Assembly (NCBI RefSeq): GCF_036373705.1
Contig: NC_089850.1
Location: 33,900,233 to 33,964,232 of the forward strand
Length of the DNA stretch: 64,000 bases
Direction of reading: 5' to 3'
Origin: Amia ocellicauda
Lineage: Eukaryota > Chordata > Actinopteri > Amiiformes > Amiidae
The position numbers were made by a program, and so were the translations under genes. The notes beneath the pieces were generated by a model that worked only from the letters and a program-made list of their open reading frames with translations, had not been told where the DNA came from and did no database searches. Shown here in pieces: positions 38,194-50,824 of the stretch; the first letter of the stretch is position 1; every line of letters begins with the position of its first letter.

Positions 38194-38413
38194 CCCCCCC
38201 AACACTGAAATGGTCTAGAACCATAGGCGCCAACTATGAGGGGGCTCGGGCTTCAGCCCCCGCCGAACAGTAAAAAGTGGGGCTCAGCCCCGCCTGGAAT
38301 TTTGATGAGTTACTTAATCATTCAAGAAAGATCAAGCTTAGTAACTCAGTGCCCTCCCCCCCACCACACCCAGAAATTTCAAAACTCAGTGCCTATGTCT
38401 AGAACACTCACTG
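38194..38413. mobile_element. End of a hAT MITE, host of a second insertion
   Basis: The stretch CCCCCC..CTGAAATGGTCTAGAAC and, after the insertion, ACTCACTG corresponds to the right end of the MITE at 3455-3707 (CTGAAATGGTCTAGAACC and ACCACTG). Its left portion is not recognised. It is split by the element at 38222-38397. Confidence 0.65.
38222..38397. mobile_element. hAT MITE inserted in another hAT MITE
   Basis: This 176-base element starts CATAGGCGCC and ends GTGCCTATG, short inverted ends. It is flanked by a perfect 8-base duplication TCTAGAAC (38214-38221 and 38398-38405). The duplicated bases are part of the host MITE terminus, so the order of insertion is clear. It is GC-rich with no coding capacity. 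Confidence 0.8.
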
Positions 38414-40819
38414 CCCCCAAACATTTCCCTAAGCCCCCTCAATCACAGCAATATAAGGAGCCAGGCCCAGTGTGGTATCTGAAGCATAATCAACAAGCAG
38501 GGAGCACCATTGTCTGTAATTGACTCTAAAATCTATCTAACAAGGATGAGCAATATTTGAAGATAATATCCTTTATGGAATAGAGAGACAAATTGGCAAC
38601 AGTACAGTAAAGTCACTTTTTAAAATCATGACTTAAAATAATGGGTTGCAGTTTTAAAATGTATGTTAAGAAAGGGAATCATTTAAAAGACACAGAACAC
38701 AGGCATTTCACTGTGCTCAAGAGGGGCTTTGGACAGAAGAGACACAGTTAGTATGGATCTGAGGACAATCTATGAGACAATGAACAACTGAAACTCACAA
38801 AGAGCCATGCTTGAAGCCAGCGATTAAACATAGAGGATAATTATCAAAAACACTCAGCTGGCATTATTCAAATGTATTTGCATAACAGAGAAAGCTGGGG
38901 TCCTTCAATCTATGGACTTGCCTCTCAAAGCCTGAAGCTGTATGAGACTATTTGGACAAAAGAAATGTAGTAAAATAATTTCAGAAATGTAGGTGATCTT
39001 TTGAAATGCCTTGCAAGCATTACAAAAATATTGGCAAGTGTCCCAAGAAGAATTTCAATCGTTCTGAAGGAAAGGGTGGAATATCTTTCATTCTCCTATA
39101 AGTAAAATATTAAATGTGCGCAAGAGTTTTGTACAGCAGTGTATAGTGGTTTAACATTTGTTTTGGATTTAAAACATTCTGCGCGGATATTTGCAGCAGT
39201 CCAGGAAACACTGAGCCACAATATGTCAGATCTGGCACTGAACTGAGCTTAATGGATTTCACAGAACACAGCTCTTTATAATAGATAACAGATAACTCCG
39301 GCACACAGATGCATTATTTGTGAATATATCATTTTAATTTTTAGATGATGTACACAGTATAATAAATCAATGTAAACCATTGCCATGGTCACACTTCAAT
39401 TAGGAAATTAAGCTATTGTTTATGGATGATTTTTGCATACCATTGGACAAACGTTTATAGTAACATAGCTATTTCTCATAATTAGAAGGGTGTCCTAAAT
39501 ATCAGATACATTAGCTGATACAAATATTTGTATTGATATAATATTGGTGGATTAAAGAAAATGTTGATATTTGGCCTATGTGGAGAGCATGTAAAAATGT
39601 CAGGAACTTAATGCATTTATAATTGAAGTGATACATGTAGATGTATGACTTATTAGCTGCCAAAACAGTATACTCCTGCAAATTGAAAATACTGCAACAT
39701 GGGCCCCAATGAAGGGACAAGGTACAGTATCACAGTATGTATGTTTTTTTGTTGTTGTTTTTTATGAAAATAAAAGTACATAATGGTATTTGTCGTAATT
39801 CTTACAAAATGAATATATTAACTGTGAACAATGGATATTACAAAACTGTGGTGCAGTACTGGGTGGGGCACAAAATGGCAGCCTGGAATGGCACCACATC
39901 CCCCTGAAGCCTTGGGGGATGAAGCAGCCCAGTGGAGAACCCGATTGGCCTGGCTTCTGCATAACGGCAGGAAGTTGGCACGCCCTTTATTTCTGGTTGG
40001 GTGGGGGTTGTGTAGGACTGCGGGACTGAGGGAGCTGTGAATGAAGAAGAAATCATTGAAAACTGACCTTTTGTTTTGGACTTGGACTTGAGCAATGATT
40101 ATGATTTGGCTTAGTGTGTTTGTTACTGTTTTGTTGTAGAGAGGGACTGAGGATGAGTTTGTTTTCCATCACACTCTATAAAATAAATCAGCCTATTTCA
40201 TGAGCCACAAAACTCAATAACAGTATAATAGATAGTTTTTACATAACATGGTATGTGCTAAATACATCTGTACTCAAGTGGATGCATGTAACTTATAAAA
40301 ATATATGTAAATATATAAAATAAGGGATTTTAATGAGCTGTGATTGACTCACACACATTTTTAGTCTGATTCTTAATAGCTGTATAAATTGTTTTTGATC
40401 AATTGTAATCATTATAGAATGTGGGAAAGTAATTAAAATATCAATGGCTTCCAATGCTTAAGCTAGATCTTGAAGTTTTCTGTTTCATTATTCATTGGCT
40501 GCTTACTTAAAAACCATCTTTAGTCATATTACACATGTTCAGTCTTGTGTTCATTTTCACAGAGACAGAAAGGGAGGGAGGCAGAGAGTAAGAGACAAAG
40601 AGAGGGAGACAGACAGGGGGGAGGGGCACTGAAAGAAACAAGTAGATCGCACAGAAACAAATTCAGTCAAGCAGCTGCACTGTTGTTGTGTCTGATACAG
40701 GAAGTGCACAGAGGCTTTGGATGGATTTCGAAATTGAATTCGTATAACCTTCTCAACTATTTGAACAGTTGTATTGAACTTTTTAGCAAGTGTGAAACAC
40801 TCCAATTCTTGTGTTGAAC

Positions 40820-42688
40820 ATGGATGCTTTTCAAACAGTGTTACGTTTTGCAATGAACCAGAAATCTACAATAGGATACAGCTTCATGGCAATAATGACT
40901 ATAGGAGGAGAACGTATCTTCACTATGGTTTCCTTCCAGTGCCCTTGTAACAGGAAGCAAAATTTTTCATATGGACTTACTTTCCTTCTGGGTCCAGCTT
41001 TTGTGTTACTAATGCTTGGCTTTTTCTTCAGCACGAGAATGTGGAGACTCCTCACTGGATGTTGCCTGAACCCCCTGAAGCTCTGTCCCAGAAGAAATCG
41101 CTTTGGTTGTCTGAATATCTTATTACGAATCACAGTGGGATCTTTGGTAGCCCCATTAATGTGGCTTTCTGTGGCTCTGCTCAATGGGACTTTCTATGAA
41201 TGTGCTGTAAGTGGACTGGAAGAAAATATTGTAGTTGACCTTTTTTGTAAAAATAAAACTCAGAGTTGCAGGGCGGAGCTGCCAAGGGTACCCTGTAGCA
41301 AATCCAGCCTGTCTAAAGATGACAACTTGGAGCTTCTTCTGATGCTGAGAGCACAGTCCCAGGTAAGGACTTTCATTCAGATTTTGTCTTTAGCTTAGTG
41401 TCTTTTAATAATTAATGTGAATGAATTCATCCCAATTGTTTTTATATATCTGAAAATCATGAGAACCCCATCCCATCATCAGTTATGGTTATGTATGAGT
41501 TAACGTATAACCCAATCATACCTAATCAGACATGTATAAACCAAGTAATAGTTTTAATTTTGCAATCCGCCCACAACTGTCAGGGTTATTGGAGCAGCTC
41601 TGTAATGGAATACGTTTTTGTTCATTCAAATTTATTTAAAGTATCACAGAAAGCAGCTACAGCTGGTTTTGCAGTGACAATAGCAAGTAATAGTGCTTTA
41701 ATAAGGCTGTACCCCATGGCATGTGACATTACAGACTGCACAGTTTACTGTGGCGGTGGGGTGCTCCTCACACAGTGAACACCCCCACAGGATGCTGAAT
41801 TCTTAATTTCTGGGTTCTGGGTTCACTACGAAGTTACTTTGGGATGGTTGTATCTTATTGGTTGCATCTACTTTCTGCTTTCAGGAGAATAGAATATATA
41901 AACTGTTATATTTAAATATTATTTGTGTAACACCAGTATTTCAGCTAGTGAGGGGATGTATAGCCTGGGAATTTCCAGTTCAAATGCCATTGTGATAATA
42001 GAGTTTTAAGTAGTCAGTAGCTCTCAGGTAGTTGGATCAGGACTCTGCTGCATGACAATGGAGTAATCTCTGCTGCCTGTTCTGTTTTTAGCATTATCAC
42101 TATGGGATTTGTCTATCCTCTTCCTCTGAGTTTTCAATTGCTAAACACTGTATTCACTACTCTTTGGATGATGGATCAGGTAGTAGTAATTTTACATGAA
42201 TTATAGTAGAGGCTACTGGTGTAATGCAAAGCTTTTCCTATCTGACCTTATGCCAAAAGCAATGATGATGTTGATAATATACATTTCTGGATTTTCAGAT
42301 TCTGGGGTGGTGTATTATCATCTTCGCAGCAGCAGCTGGACTGACTGGGGCCTGTTACAGGAATTGTAGGTCTCAAGTGAGCTACTTGCAGCTTACATTT
42401 TGGAGAAAGTACATGGAAAAAGAAAAAGAGAAGTTTGAGGTCTATGCAACTGAGTATGCAACAAAACTGGCAGACAGAAATCTGAAGAGCTTCTTTGAAA
42501 ACAAAGACCCTGAGCCTTTTCCTTTCCCAAATCACACTGCTTGGGAAGAGATTTCCTCCTTATACACCTTCTCTAGGAGTGAGCAGTATTACAGTACCTT
42601 ACAGAGGTATGTGGAACAGTCAAACAAAGAAAATGATGAAGAAAAGAGACCTGCCTTGGAATTTAAGGATGAGATAGAAATGGAGTGA
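40820..42688 (+). CDS. calhm5: Calcium homeostasis modulator, CALHM5-like
   Basis: This is the tandem paralogue of the preceding CALHM6-like gene. Exons are 40820-41362 and 42299-42688, with a 936-base intron, encoding 310 residues (human CALHM5 about 309). It begins MDAFQ and keeps IGYSFMA, the CPC loop motif at 41-43, and second-loop cysteines at 128, 143, 150 and 159. NGT at 122 and NKT at 145 are possible N-glycosylation sites. The block VAPLMWLSVALLNGTFYECA is nearly identical to human CALHM5 as I remember it. The intron falls after AQSQ in phase 0, exactly as in the CALHM6-like gene, which supports origin by tandem duplication. The C-terminal segment SYLQLTFWRKY and FFENKDPEPFPFP also fit CALHM5. 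A likely polyadenylation signal AATAAA is at 43347. A purine-rich stretch at 40558-40625 precedes the start. Confidence 0.93.
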
Positions 42689-44429
42689 TGGAAAGAAGGA
42701 TTATTTTCTACAGTGCTGACAGTATCTTATCTGTTCTTGGAAAATTACTTCAAGGGGTTAAAGATGACATAATATGAACTTTGTTGTTGTTGCTCAAGTT
42801 ATATAAAAACATTGAAAACTCCCATCTGCTTTGCACTTGTGCGAATTATACTGGAGGTTAGTCATTTGTTATATTTTATTTTAAATTTAAGTCAATACAG
42901 AAATTCAAGACAGTGACTTCAAGCTTCCTCTATTTTTCAGACCTAAATAGTTAGATTAGTACTGGTTATTACACAGTTGCAGTTAATTCAGTGTACAGAA
43001 TTGAGAAACTAGTTTATTCTTAGATTTGTTACAGGTCCTGTGTCCTGATATTGTGTTGACATAGATGGCCTGATTACTGTTCACCACAATATATGTGACA
43101 CAATCGTGAAAACATGAAATAGAGAAAATAGAAGAACAAGTTTAAAATGCACATCCCTGGCAAGTGTAATATGGTGTTACACTAGGCTTTGCATTGATAC
43201 TGGCTCTGATGTCATTCACAGATGTAGTAGTGTTTACTTAAATACTCAAATAGTATAAAGCCTTCTCCCACAATGTAACTGTTTGGCATACAAGTCAAAT
43301 TATCGTACTAATTTCTTTATGCTTCCTCTTACAACATGCATACATGAATAAAACATGTTGTTTAACAAGGAGTTTTGTTTTGTTTATGCATGAATTAAGG
43401 TAGGAAGTACTTGTACATTTTTAGTGAAGTGTTGTGTTCAGATTCATCTTCATTTTCAGTTTTTGACCAATGTCTGGGGGTTACAGGTTTCCATTCCATG
43501 CATTGGGTTATACAGTGGGAGTGGTCCAGAGATAAAACTCGCCAGTATGATACCTATTTTGAACAGTACTAGTTATACCCATGGACCTGTACTTTTATGC
43601 AAGCAGGGTATTTTTTTAATTGATCTTAGATTTGATACAAAATAATCCTTAAATAATGGTTTGGTAATACAACAACATGAAAACGGAGCCCCAGTTTAAG
43701 AAAGAAAAACAAAAGCCCAAAATTAAATACAATAAAAAAATATAGATGCATGAGGCATGGTCTTACAACCCTGACCATTTGAACATTATAAACAGAGTTG
43801 TAATATTCTTCCCTTCTATTATTCTGCTTGTCATGGGACACTGCCTTGACCTTGTAGTTGTGCAAGAGAAGCTGTGGGAAAAAATAAAACTAATATCCAT
43901 TATGAGCTCATGTTGGATCCATGACCTCCATGCAATGCAGATGAAGTGTGCACAACAGTACATGGGTGTGTACAAGCCCCTCTGAGGGTTACATCACGAG
44001 ATCCTGCAGCAAGCATGTTGCTTATGTCTCCAGCTGCAGAATGTTCACAATGGAATGCCTGATCGACTTAATTGTTCCTATGATTTGCATTGAGGTTTGT
44101 TGCTTTAAGTGCTCCATTTGTGGAGTGCATGAGTAGGCAGTGCTGAAGGAGTGTTTATGTATACACAACTCAATAAATGTCTTCTAATGTCGTCTGTCTC
44201 AAATTACAGATACTGTACCTTTGTGAAATCTACTTTCCATTTCAAACAGGAAATAAACATACTTCCTTTTAGACTCTGAAAAATCCCTTCTTGATCAGTA
44301 ACATGAGCATATATTAACACCTTTCTAAAATGATTCCGTTCTTATACTACGAAAAATAATAAAATAAAATAATAAAATAATGAAAACAAATTAAATAATT
44401 GTATATTTGAATAAATAACCAATATACAG

Positions 44430-44760
44430 ACGGGTGACAAATCATGCCATGAAAATGCCCCCCACAGCATAACAGAGACTCCGGACCCCCTCACTGTAGG
44501 GGTCAAGTAGTCAGGCCTGTACCGTTCTCTTGGTGTATGCTACCTAGTTGAGAATATGGTGAAGGATGACTTATCTGACCATTTCACTTTTTTACACATC
44601 TCTGTAGAACAGTGCCTATGGTTTTTACACAACTGAACTCTCCAATGTGCATTTGTCTTTGTGACTGAAGATCCTGCCATTTGTGATCCAAAAATTACCT
44701 CTCTTTCAAAGTCACTTAGATCCTTTCCTCTTGCCATCTTGATCCAAAATCGAGGTCAGC
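44430..44760 (-). mobile_element. Deleted Tc1-like transposase relic
   Basis: On the minus strand 44737-44540 reads MARGKDLSDFEREVIFGSQM, the N-terminal DNA-binding start of a Tc1-like transposase. It then jumps to VKWSDKSSFTIF, the first catalytic aspartate block. Further remnants near 44500-44440 resemble the following GSG.SVMLWG segment. The linker between the two domains is deleted and stops follow. Confidence 0.75.
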
Positions 44761-44810
44761 TGGGCTTGCTCAGCCTGCTCAGCATTTATATACACACATA
44801 CATGTACACA

Positions 44811-45640
44811 CAGTGCCTATAGAAATTCTACACCCCCTTGCAAAGGTTTCACCTTTGTTGCCTTGTAGCCTGGATTTAAAATGCATTCAAATTGTTTGTG
44901 TGTGTGTGTGTTTGTTTTTATTTATCTACACATCCTACCCCACAGCTAAATATTCTATAAATATTTACAAAAAGTATTAAAAGTTAAACATAAAAGAGTT
45001 AAATTGGATTAGTTTCCACCCCCTTTGTAATAGCAATCCTAAATTAGCTCAGGTGTAACCATTCACCTTCATAGGGTTCCAAACATGTTAAATAGTAGAT
45101 GTTCACATGATTTTGGAAATTTCAGCAGGTATAGAAAATTCCTTGAGCAAAACCTGGTGTCCTCTGCAAGAAAGCTGAAACTGGGACAGAAGTTCACCTT
45201 TCTTCATGACAATGACCCAAAGCACACAGCCAAAACTACACTGGAGTGGCTAAGGAACAAAAAGGTAATGTCCTTCAGTGGCCCATGAAGAGCCCAAAAT
45301 CTGTGGCATGAATTGAAGATTGCTGTCCATCAACACTCCCCAAGAATATAACAGAACTTGAACAGTATTGTAAGAAGAATGGTCAAATATTGTCAAATCT
45401 AGGTGTGCAAAGTTGATAAAGATCTATCCCAACAAACTCACTGTAGACTTATCCAATTATCCATTCAGTTTCGTATCTTTAATTATGTTATTGTTTTCAC
45501 AATAAAAAAAAAATCACATGATTAAAGTGTAGAGTATGGTGTGTAGATAACTGGGGTGAAGTCCTCATTAAAATGCATGAAACTCTGAGGAAGTGACACA
45601 GGAAAATGTCAGCAAAAGGGGGTGCAAAAATGTATATATT
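44811..45640 (+). mobile_element. Truncated Tc1/mariner element
   Basis: It begins CAGTGCCTATAGAAATTCTA and continues with CACCCCCTTGCAAAGG, a terminal repeat family common in fish. At 45160-45288 the plus strand encodes [20 protein letters not shown], containing the second catalytic aspartate block. Stops follow. A GCAAAAGGGGGTG remnant of the right repeat is at 45613-45625 and the extreme right end is lost. Confidence 0.75.
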
Positions 45641-45732
45641 GTATTACACGCAAAAGCTGAATTCACTAAATTTACCTGAAAAGTTTATTTGTTTGTTTAT
45701 TTGTTGTTCTTGTATTTTATTAGCTGGCAGAC

Positions 45733-46075
45733 TTAGGGGCAAGCAAGAGTGGAAGATGACTGGGCTCTGGAGGAAGGGGGGTGGAGAGGGGGTACAATGA
45801 GTCTTCTGCCATAGAAGAACCAGAGAGGTCTGGAGGGAGTATAAGGAGAGATGAGAGTCTGTAGGCAGCTAGGTATAATTGAGTCAACACAGTAGTAAGT
45901 AAGAGTCAAACTCGATGTGAGCTGAGATTGGGAGTCAGTGAAGGGAGCAGAGCAGTGGAGTATTGTGTGTGAATCGCGGCACAGAGAACACCAGATGAGC
46001 TGCTGAGTTCTGCATGAGCTGAAGGGGGCGGCTATCAGATGCAGGCACAACAAGTATTGCTGGTTTTACTGTTGG
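45733..46075 (-). mobile_element. L2-type LINE fragment, end of reverse transcriptase
   Basis: On the minus strand about 46025-45935 reads LQLMQNSAAHLVFSVPR and TPLLCSLH. This is the LQLIQNAAARL...PLL..LHWLPV block of L2/Rex-type LINEs. Decayed 3' sequence follows toward 45720 and ends near a CTGCCAGCTAATAAAAT tail like that of other L2 copies. The copy is dead. Confidence 0.75.
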
Positions 46076-46290
46076 CAACCCCCTATGATTTGTGGTCAAT
46101 GCATTTTCAAACCAGAGAGAAACTATTGACCTCAATCCTGCTCCTCAGCACTGATTGGGCTACACTGACCCAATCAGTTACACTGGGTTACATTTATGCA
46201 AAGGCATGTGGGTGTAGCCACAATTAATTGCCGTTATTTAAAGAGCACTCCTTTGCAAAAATAAGCAAAAGCATACTGACTGAAACAAAT

Positions 46291-46685
46291 ACAGATGTAT
46301 AAATACATCTCAAATTTGTTGGTATCCTTACAGCTCATTGAAATAATGTTTAATTCCTCCTGAAAAGTGATGAAATTAAAAGCTATTGCATCATGTATAC
46401 CAAACTACCTGTTAACAGGTGCAGAAGTCTCACTGAGAGCTACAGAAAACGTTTGATTGCCGTGATTGTCTCTAAAGGTTGTGCAAGGTTGAGTGTCCCA
46501 TTTTTGTCCATGCCATTTTCATTTGTTTTATTATTTATCATATTGTTTAAAAACAAAATGAAAAGCAAAGTTTGATTTCTATTTAATATGGAATAAACAA
46601 TGGTGGATGCCAATTACTTTTGTCAGTTTTCTTTAGCATTCTTCGTTTTTTGTGGAGGGGTACCAACAAATTTGATGACATCTGT
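46291..46685. mobile_element. Non-autonomous Tc1-type element
   Basis: The left end ACAGATGTATAAATACATCT then CAAATTTGTTGGTATCC and the right end, reversed, ACAGATGTCATCAAATTTG then TTGGTACCCCTCC, are inverted repeats of about 30 bases with a small gap. The interior GATTGTCTCTAAAGGTTGTG is typical of a Tc1 3' region. No transposase is left. Confidence 0.65.
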
Positions 46686-47543
46686 ATATTAGAATGGAAA
46701 CAAATCTTTAAAAAGTCACATTAACATACACATTAACCCTTAAGAACCCAGTGTAATGTATATTATACAAACATTTCCCTGACTTGACAAAAATAGATTA
46801 TCCCAATTTACAAGGTGTCTGTATGTGACATACATATAATTCTGGGTTCCAAAGTGTAAGCTATAAATAAACTGAAATGACTTGTCCTAAGGAAAAAAAA
46901 ATATATAGATGTTAAAACTAATTAAAATTATATGAATCTATTTCTGTCTTAATGCTTTGTTTTCAGGTCTCAGTCACCCTACAGATACCTAGCAATAGAT
47001 ACCAGTGTCTGTGTTATGATAACCTTACATTTCATGAGATAAAACCCTAACTAAAATATTAATTCTCTAATTGAAATCGACAGAATATAAATGTAACTTT
47101 TACACTTGTTTTTATTGGAAAGGTTGTATTAGAAAGGTGGAGAAACCGAACATTTCATAGCAGAGGATACAGGGTACCATAGACCTATCAATGAACAGAT
47201 ACTCGGGACTGGCGCTGATCTTGCTTTACTTTATATCTATGGTTGTACTTCACAGACACCCAGCACGTGATAAGGCCTGATTAATCTATTACAGAATACT
47301 GTCACATTTAATTCCCTTTAATATGCCATTCAAAAGTTTAAATAATAAAAGGAAAAGAAACATAATCTCTTAAAATATGTATAACAAAAAGCACCGATTT
47401 TGTATTTTTGGTGTATTAAATGTTACTAACCAGTACCCAGAAGTCTTGACTAGAGATTGCCGAAAAGTCGATCTATCTTGGGCCTCTAACTGGGTTGTGC
47501 ATCTGCGTTTTTCTTTGTAATCAATGGGAAATTGGGAGAAAAA

Positions 47544-50500
47544 ATGACAGATTACGGAGAGGAGCAGCGGAACGAGTTGGAGGCATTGGAGTCCATATAT
47601 CCGGATTCGTTTACAGGTAACTTACCTGTCTCTCTGAAACTGCACCCAGACTTTGTAGATTGCAGTGAAAACGTGTCTCACCCAGTCATACTAATGCATC
47701 AATGTGATCTGGATTCTGAAGAAGAGAGTTCGCACTTGAGTTTGTGTTTTTAATTAAATTTAACGAAAAAGAAAGCATGTTTCCTTTATTTATTATCATC
47801 AGTGTCATGTTCTCAAAATAATACTGTGTGTCAATACAGCTGCAATACCACATCCTTGACTGAAACATTAGGTCTAACATAATCTCTACTACTGTGTATG
47901 TGTAGTGAAATGGGTTTTTAATAAACGAAAAAGTACAATAGGTTTTCATTCATGACTAATTTGACAGTAATGTCAGCACAGACGACTTTACATACACATA
48001 CTGCCCACATTTCAATAAATTAAGTGATGATATTTGAGTTTAGTCTGTGTATTAAATTAACCTCTTTAGTTATAACCACTACATTAATACTAGACTGGAA
48101 ACGTCCCACTTAATCAAATATTTGAGACTTTATTTCAGTTAGGCTAGTCATTGCAGACAATCCAATGAAAGCCACAGTTGCATCATAGCATTGTTTTAAA
48201 CAATGTATTTGCTGTTTTGGGATTGTTGTTTTGTTTTAAAAACACTGAATTTGAAATACATGTAAGAAGTCAATGGTTTTATTTTAAAGCAACAATCTCA
48301 ATGGTCTTTTTCTCTCTTCCCAGTGCTTTCTGAAATTCCTGCCAGTTTTACCATTACTATGACATCTGATCCAGGAGAAGATGATGAGAGTAAGTACTGT
48401 TGCTTCCATATAATTATTAAAATGTAAAAGGGCCAATATGGAAAAAGAAAACGAATGTTTTAACCATCCTTAATATTTTTACCACATCTATTTTTATACT
48501 TTCATATTTTCTTTCTTGATATTCCATATTATTTTCAGTCACTTATTAATAGTATGATTGGTGGGTATACAAATATGTGCAGACCAAAGGAAGCCTCCAT
48601 CTGCAGACATCTGTGCCTCAAGTGTGATATTCACAATATCTAGATTGTCTCAACTGATTCTCCTGGAAGGACATCTGTCTGCTCTGTCAGCTGGTTAGCT
48701 GCCGAGAACAATGTTTTCTGCTGAAGATGGTCCACTAACACAAGTGTCCTATTACTTATTATGCATGAAAATATACCTTTTATTTCCTGTGCATAACTCA
48801 TTTTTGCTGTCTAACTGTAAACAAACTATTTTCATTTCTTTTCTAGCTGTTCAGACAACTTTAAAGTTTACATATGTAGAGAAGTATCCGGACGAACCTC
48901 CACTTTATGAAATATTTTCACAGGAGAACCTTGAAGACAGTGATGTCACATCTATTCTTGCATTATTAGAACAACAGGTGAAGTAATTTCTCTGCTTTCA
49001 TTGTTCCCTGTATGTATTGTTCCCTATAACAATATATAGGGCTCTAATTTATAAATTATAGCTCTCTGTAAGAGAAGGTGATATCTACACTGTATTGTGT
49101 GTTTATTGAGCATGCTGGGTGTTAACATATGTCTCGCATGTTTGATTCAGTAACACAAAACTAAAGCAGCACTTTATGGAAGAGTTACACATTTGTGAGG
49201 TATCGGTAGTCTTGCAGTTCACCTGTTCATTTTTATTTTCCTAATATGAAAACTGCATCTTAATCTGCTTACAAAATGAATCTGTTCATGTTCTGGGTTT
49301 CAATTTTTTCAGGCAGAAGAAAATCAGGGAATGGTGATGATTTTCACATTAGTAACTGCAGTGCAGGAGAAATTAAATGAAATTGTCGATCAGATAAAGA
49401 ACCGAAGGGAGGAGGAGAAGAGGAGGAAAGAGAAAGAGGCTGAGGAAGCAGAAAAGGTCTGTATGGCGAGTGTGATAAACATGTATAAGATCTACAAGTA
49501 AAGAAATAACCAGAATTGTGTATATAAAACTGAAGGTCACACTTTATCATGAATGCCCCATCAGAATTGTCAGGGCTCTCTCTGTTTTCTAAAGGACCAT
49601 TTAATGTTGTCTGTCTTTCATTGACATTGTATTCAAGTACAAATAATACACGTCAACAAAGTGCCCTCTAGTGTTTCTATTTGAGTCAGCAATGATCTGC
49701 CATTGTAACTGTAGTTTCACTACACATGTGTCTGTCAGAATGAGCTTGTTTTGGGTTTGTTGGTGTTGTATTTTGGAGTTTGAAACTGTAAAAACTGACT
49801 TTTTAATCATTGTTTTCATGTGCACCTTATGGGTTTTCTGACAAGCCCCTTTTGCTTAAACAAGCTATCCTTTTGTCACCCTTAATCCATTCTAGTACAT
49901 TGTGTTTGTGCTTACCTTGGTTGCCATTTTCAACGTGAAAATGATTAAATCATTACATTATGAATATCAGAACTGATATATAAATCTATAAATATCTGTT
50001 TCTAAATATTTGCAGGTACAATTCCATGGCACACCTGTCACAATTGAAAGTTTTCTCTCATGGAAAGCTAACTTTGAAATTGAGATGTCCGAACTAAGAA
50101 GAAAAAGACAGAAAGAGGAGGACATGTCAGGGAAAAACAAACTTACTGGTAGGTAAATTGCTGCTTGCTAACAAAAACCTGGCTGGCTTTGAGAGAATTT
50201 GGCATCTTATGTCAACACAACAACAAAAGTGTATACGTTTCAGTTTGTATCTGAACATGTAAAAGTGTGTAAACGTTTGTAGATGGTTGCCACATGAGCA
50301 CATTTACTATCTTAAAAAGAATTGCACTGGACTAATACACTTACAAAAAAGCTATATACTGCACTTGATTAATACAAAGAAGCAAAACAGCCTTATTACT
50401 TGTACCACCAAAAACATCTTGTGATGAATTACTCTATATATTGTAGAATTAAATATGGTCTGTATTTCCTTGCTTTTTAGGGAAAAAGCTATTTGAAACG

Positions 50501-50824
50501 GACCATAATCTTGACACATCTGACATCAAATTCCTTGAAGAAGGTGGGTAGAAAGGCTCAATAACAACACATTTTGTTTTGGGGTCATTTCGTTTAGTAT
50601 AAAAACTTTCTGTGTATGCAGGTCACTATAGAAGTTATATTTGATCGATTGACTGATTTGTAAAAGGTGGATTTTTGTTTTAACATAATATTTCCCTCTC
50701 TTTTTTAACAGCTGGAAATAATGTAGAAGTAGATGAGTCTTTATTCCAGGACATGGATGATCTGGAGCTGGATGAGGATGACCCAGATTTTGATCCAGTT
50801 GGCTTAGGTAGCGATGAGGACTAG
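47544..50824 (+). CDS. rwdd1: RWD domain-containing protein 1
   Basis: RWDD1 (DFRP2) is a small cytoplasmic RWD protein known to stabilise the GTPase DRG2. Seven coding exons join in frame: 47544-47616, 48324-48389, 48847-48977, 49313-49456, 50016-50148, 50481-50543 and 50712-50824, all with GT-AG introns, giving 240 residues (human about 243). The N-terminus MTDYGEEQRNELEALESIYP is the start of the RWD fold, which runs to about residue 112. YPDEPPLYEIFSQENL carries the conserved YPxxPP turn. A highly charged helix follows at about 121-138 (RREEEKRRKEKE). GKNKLTGKKLFETDHNLDTS and an acidic tail with DMDDLELDEDDPDFDP match the DRG2-binding family members. AATAAA is at 50961. The gene looks complete and intact. 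It lies just downstream of the CALHM pair, as in mammals. Confidence 0.96.
47617..48323. other. RWDD1 first intron
   Basis: A 707-base intron with a GTAACT donor and a CTTCCCAG acceptor. AT-rich, nothing else seen. Confidence 0.7.

Larger units (their letters stand above)
33332..40819. other. Spacer between the two CALHM genes
   Basis: About 7.5 kb with no gene seen. It holds the CALHM6 3' UTR and polyadenylation signals, a TA run (33662-33692), a GC-rich repeat-like stretch near 36575-36700, a hAT-in-hAT nest (38194-38413) and a GC-richer unidentified repeat-like stretch at about 39845-40060. In human, TRAPPC3L lies between CALHM6 and CALHM5 as I recall; no exon of it was recognised here. 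Confidence 0.55.
42689..47543. other. Region between CALHM5 and RWDD1, transposon relics
   Basis: The CALHM5 3' UTR occupies the first several hundred bases (AATAAA at 43347). From 44.4 to 46.7 kb lie relics of two Tc1 elements, an L2-type LINE fragment and a Tc1-type MITE, back to back. No CALHM4 exon was recognised. The last few hundred bases before 47544 would hold the RWDD1 promoter; no TATA box is obvious. Confidence 0.6.
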
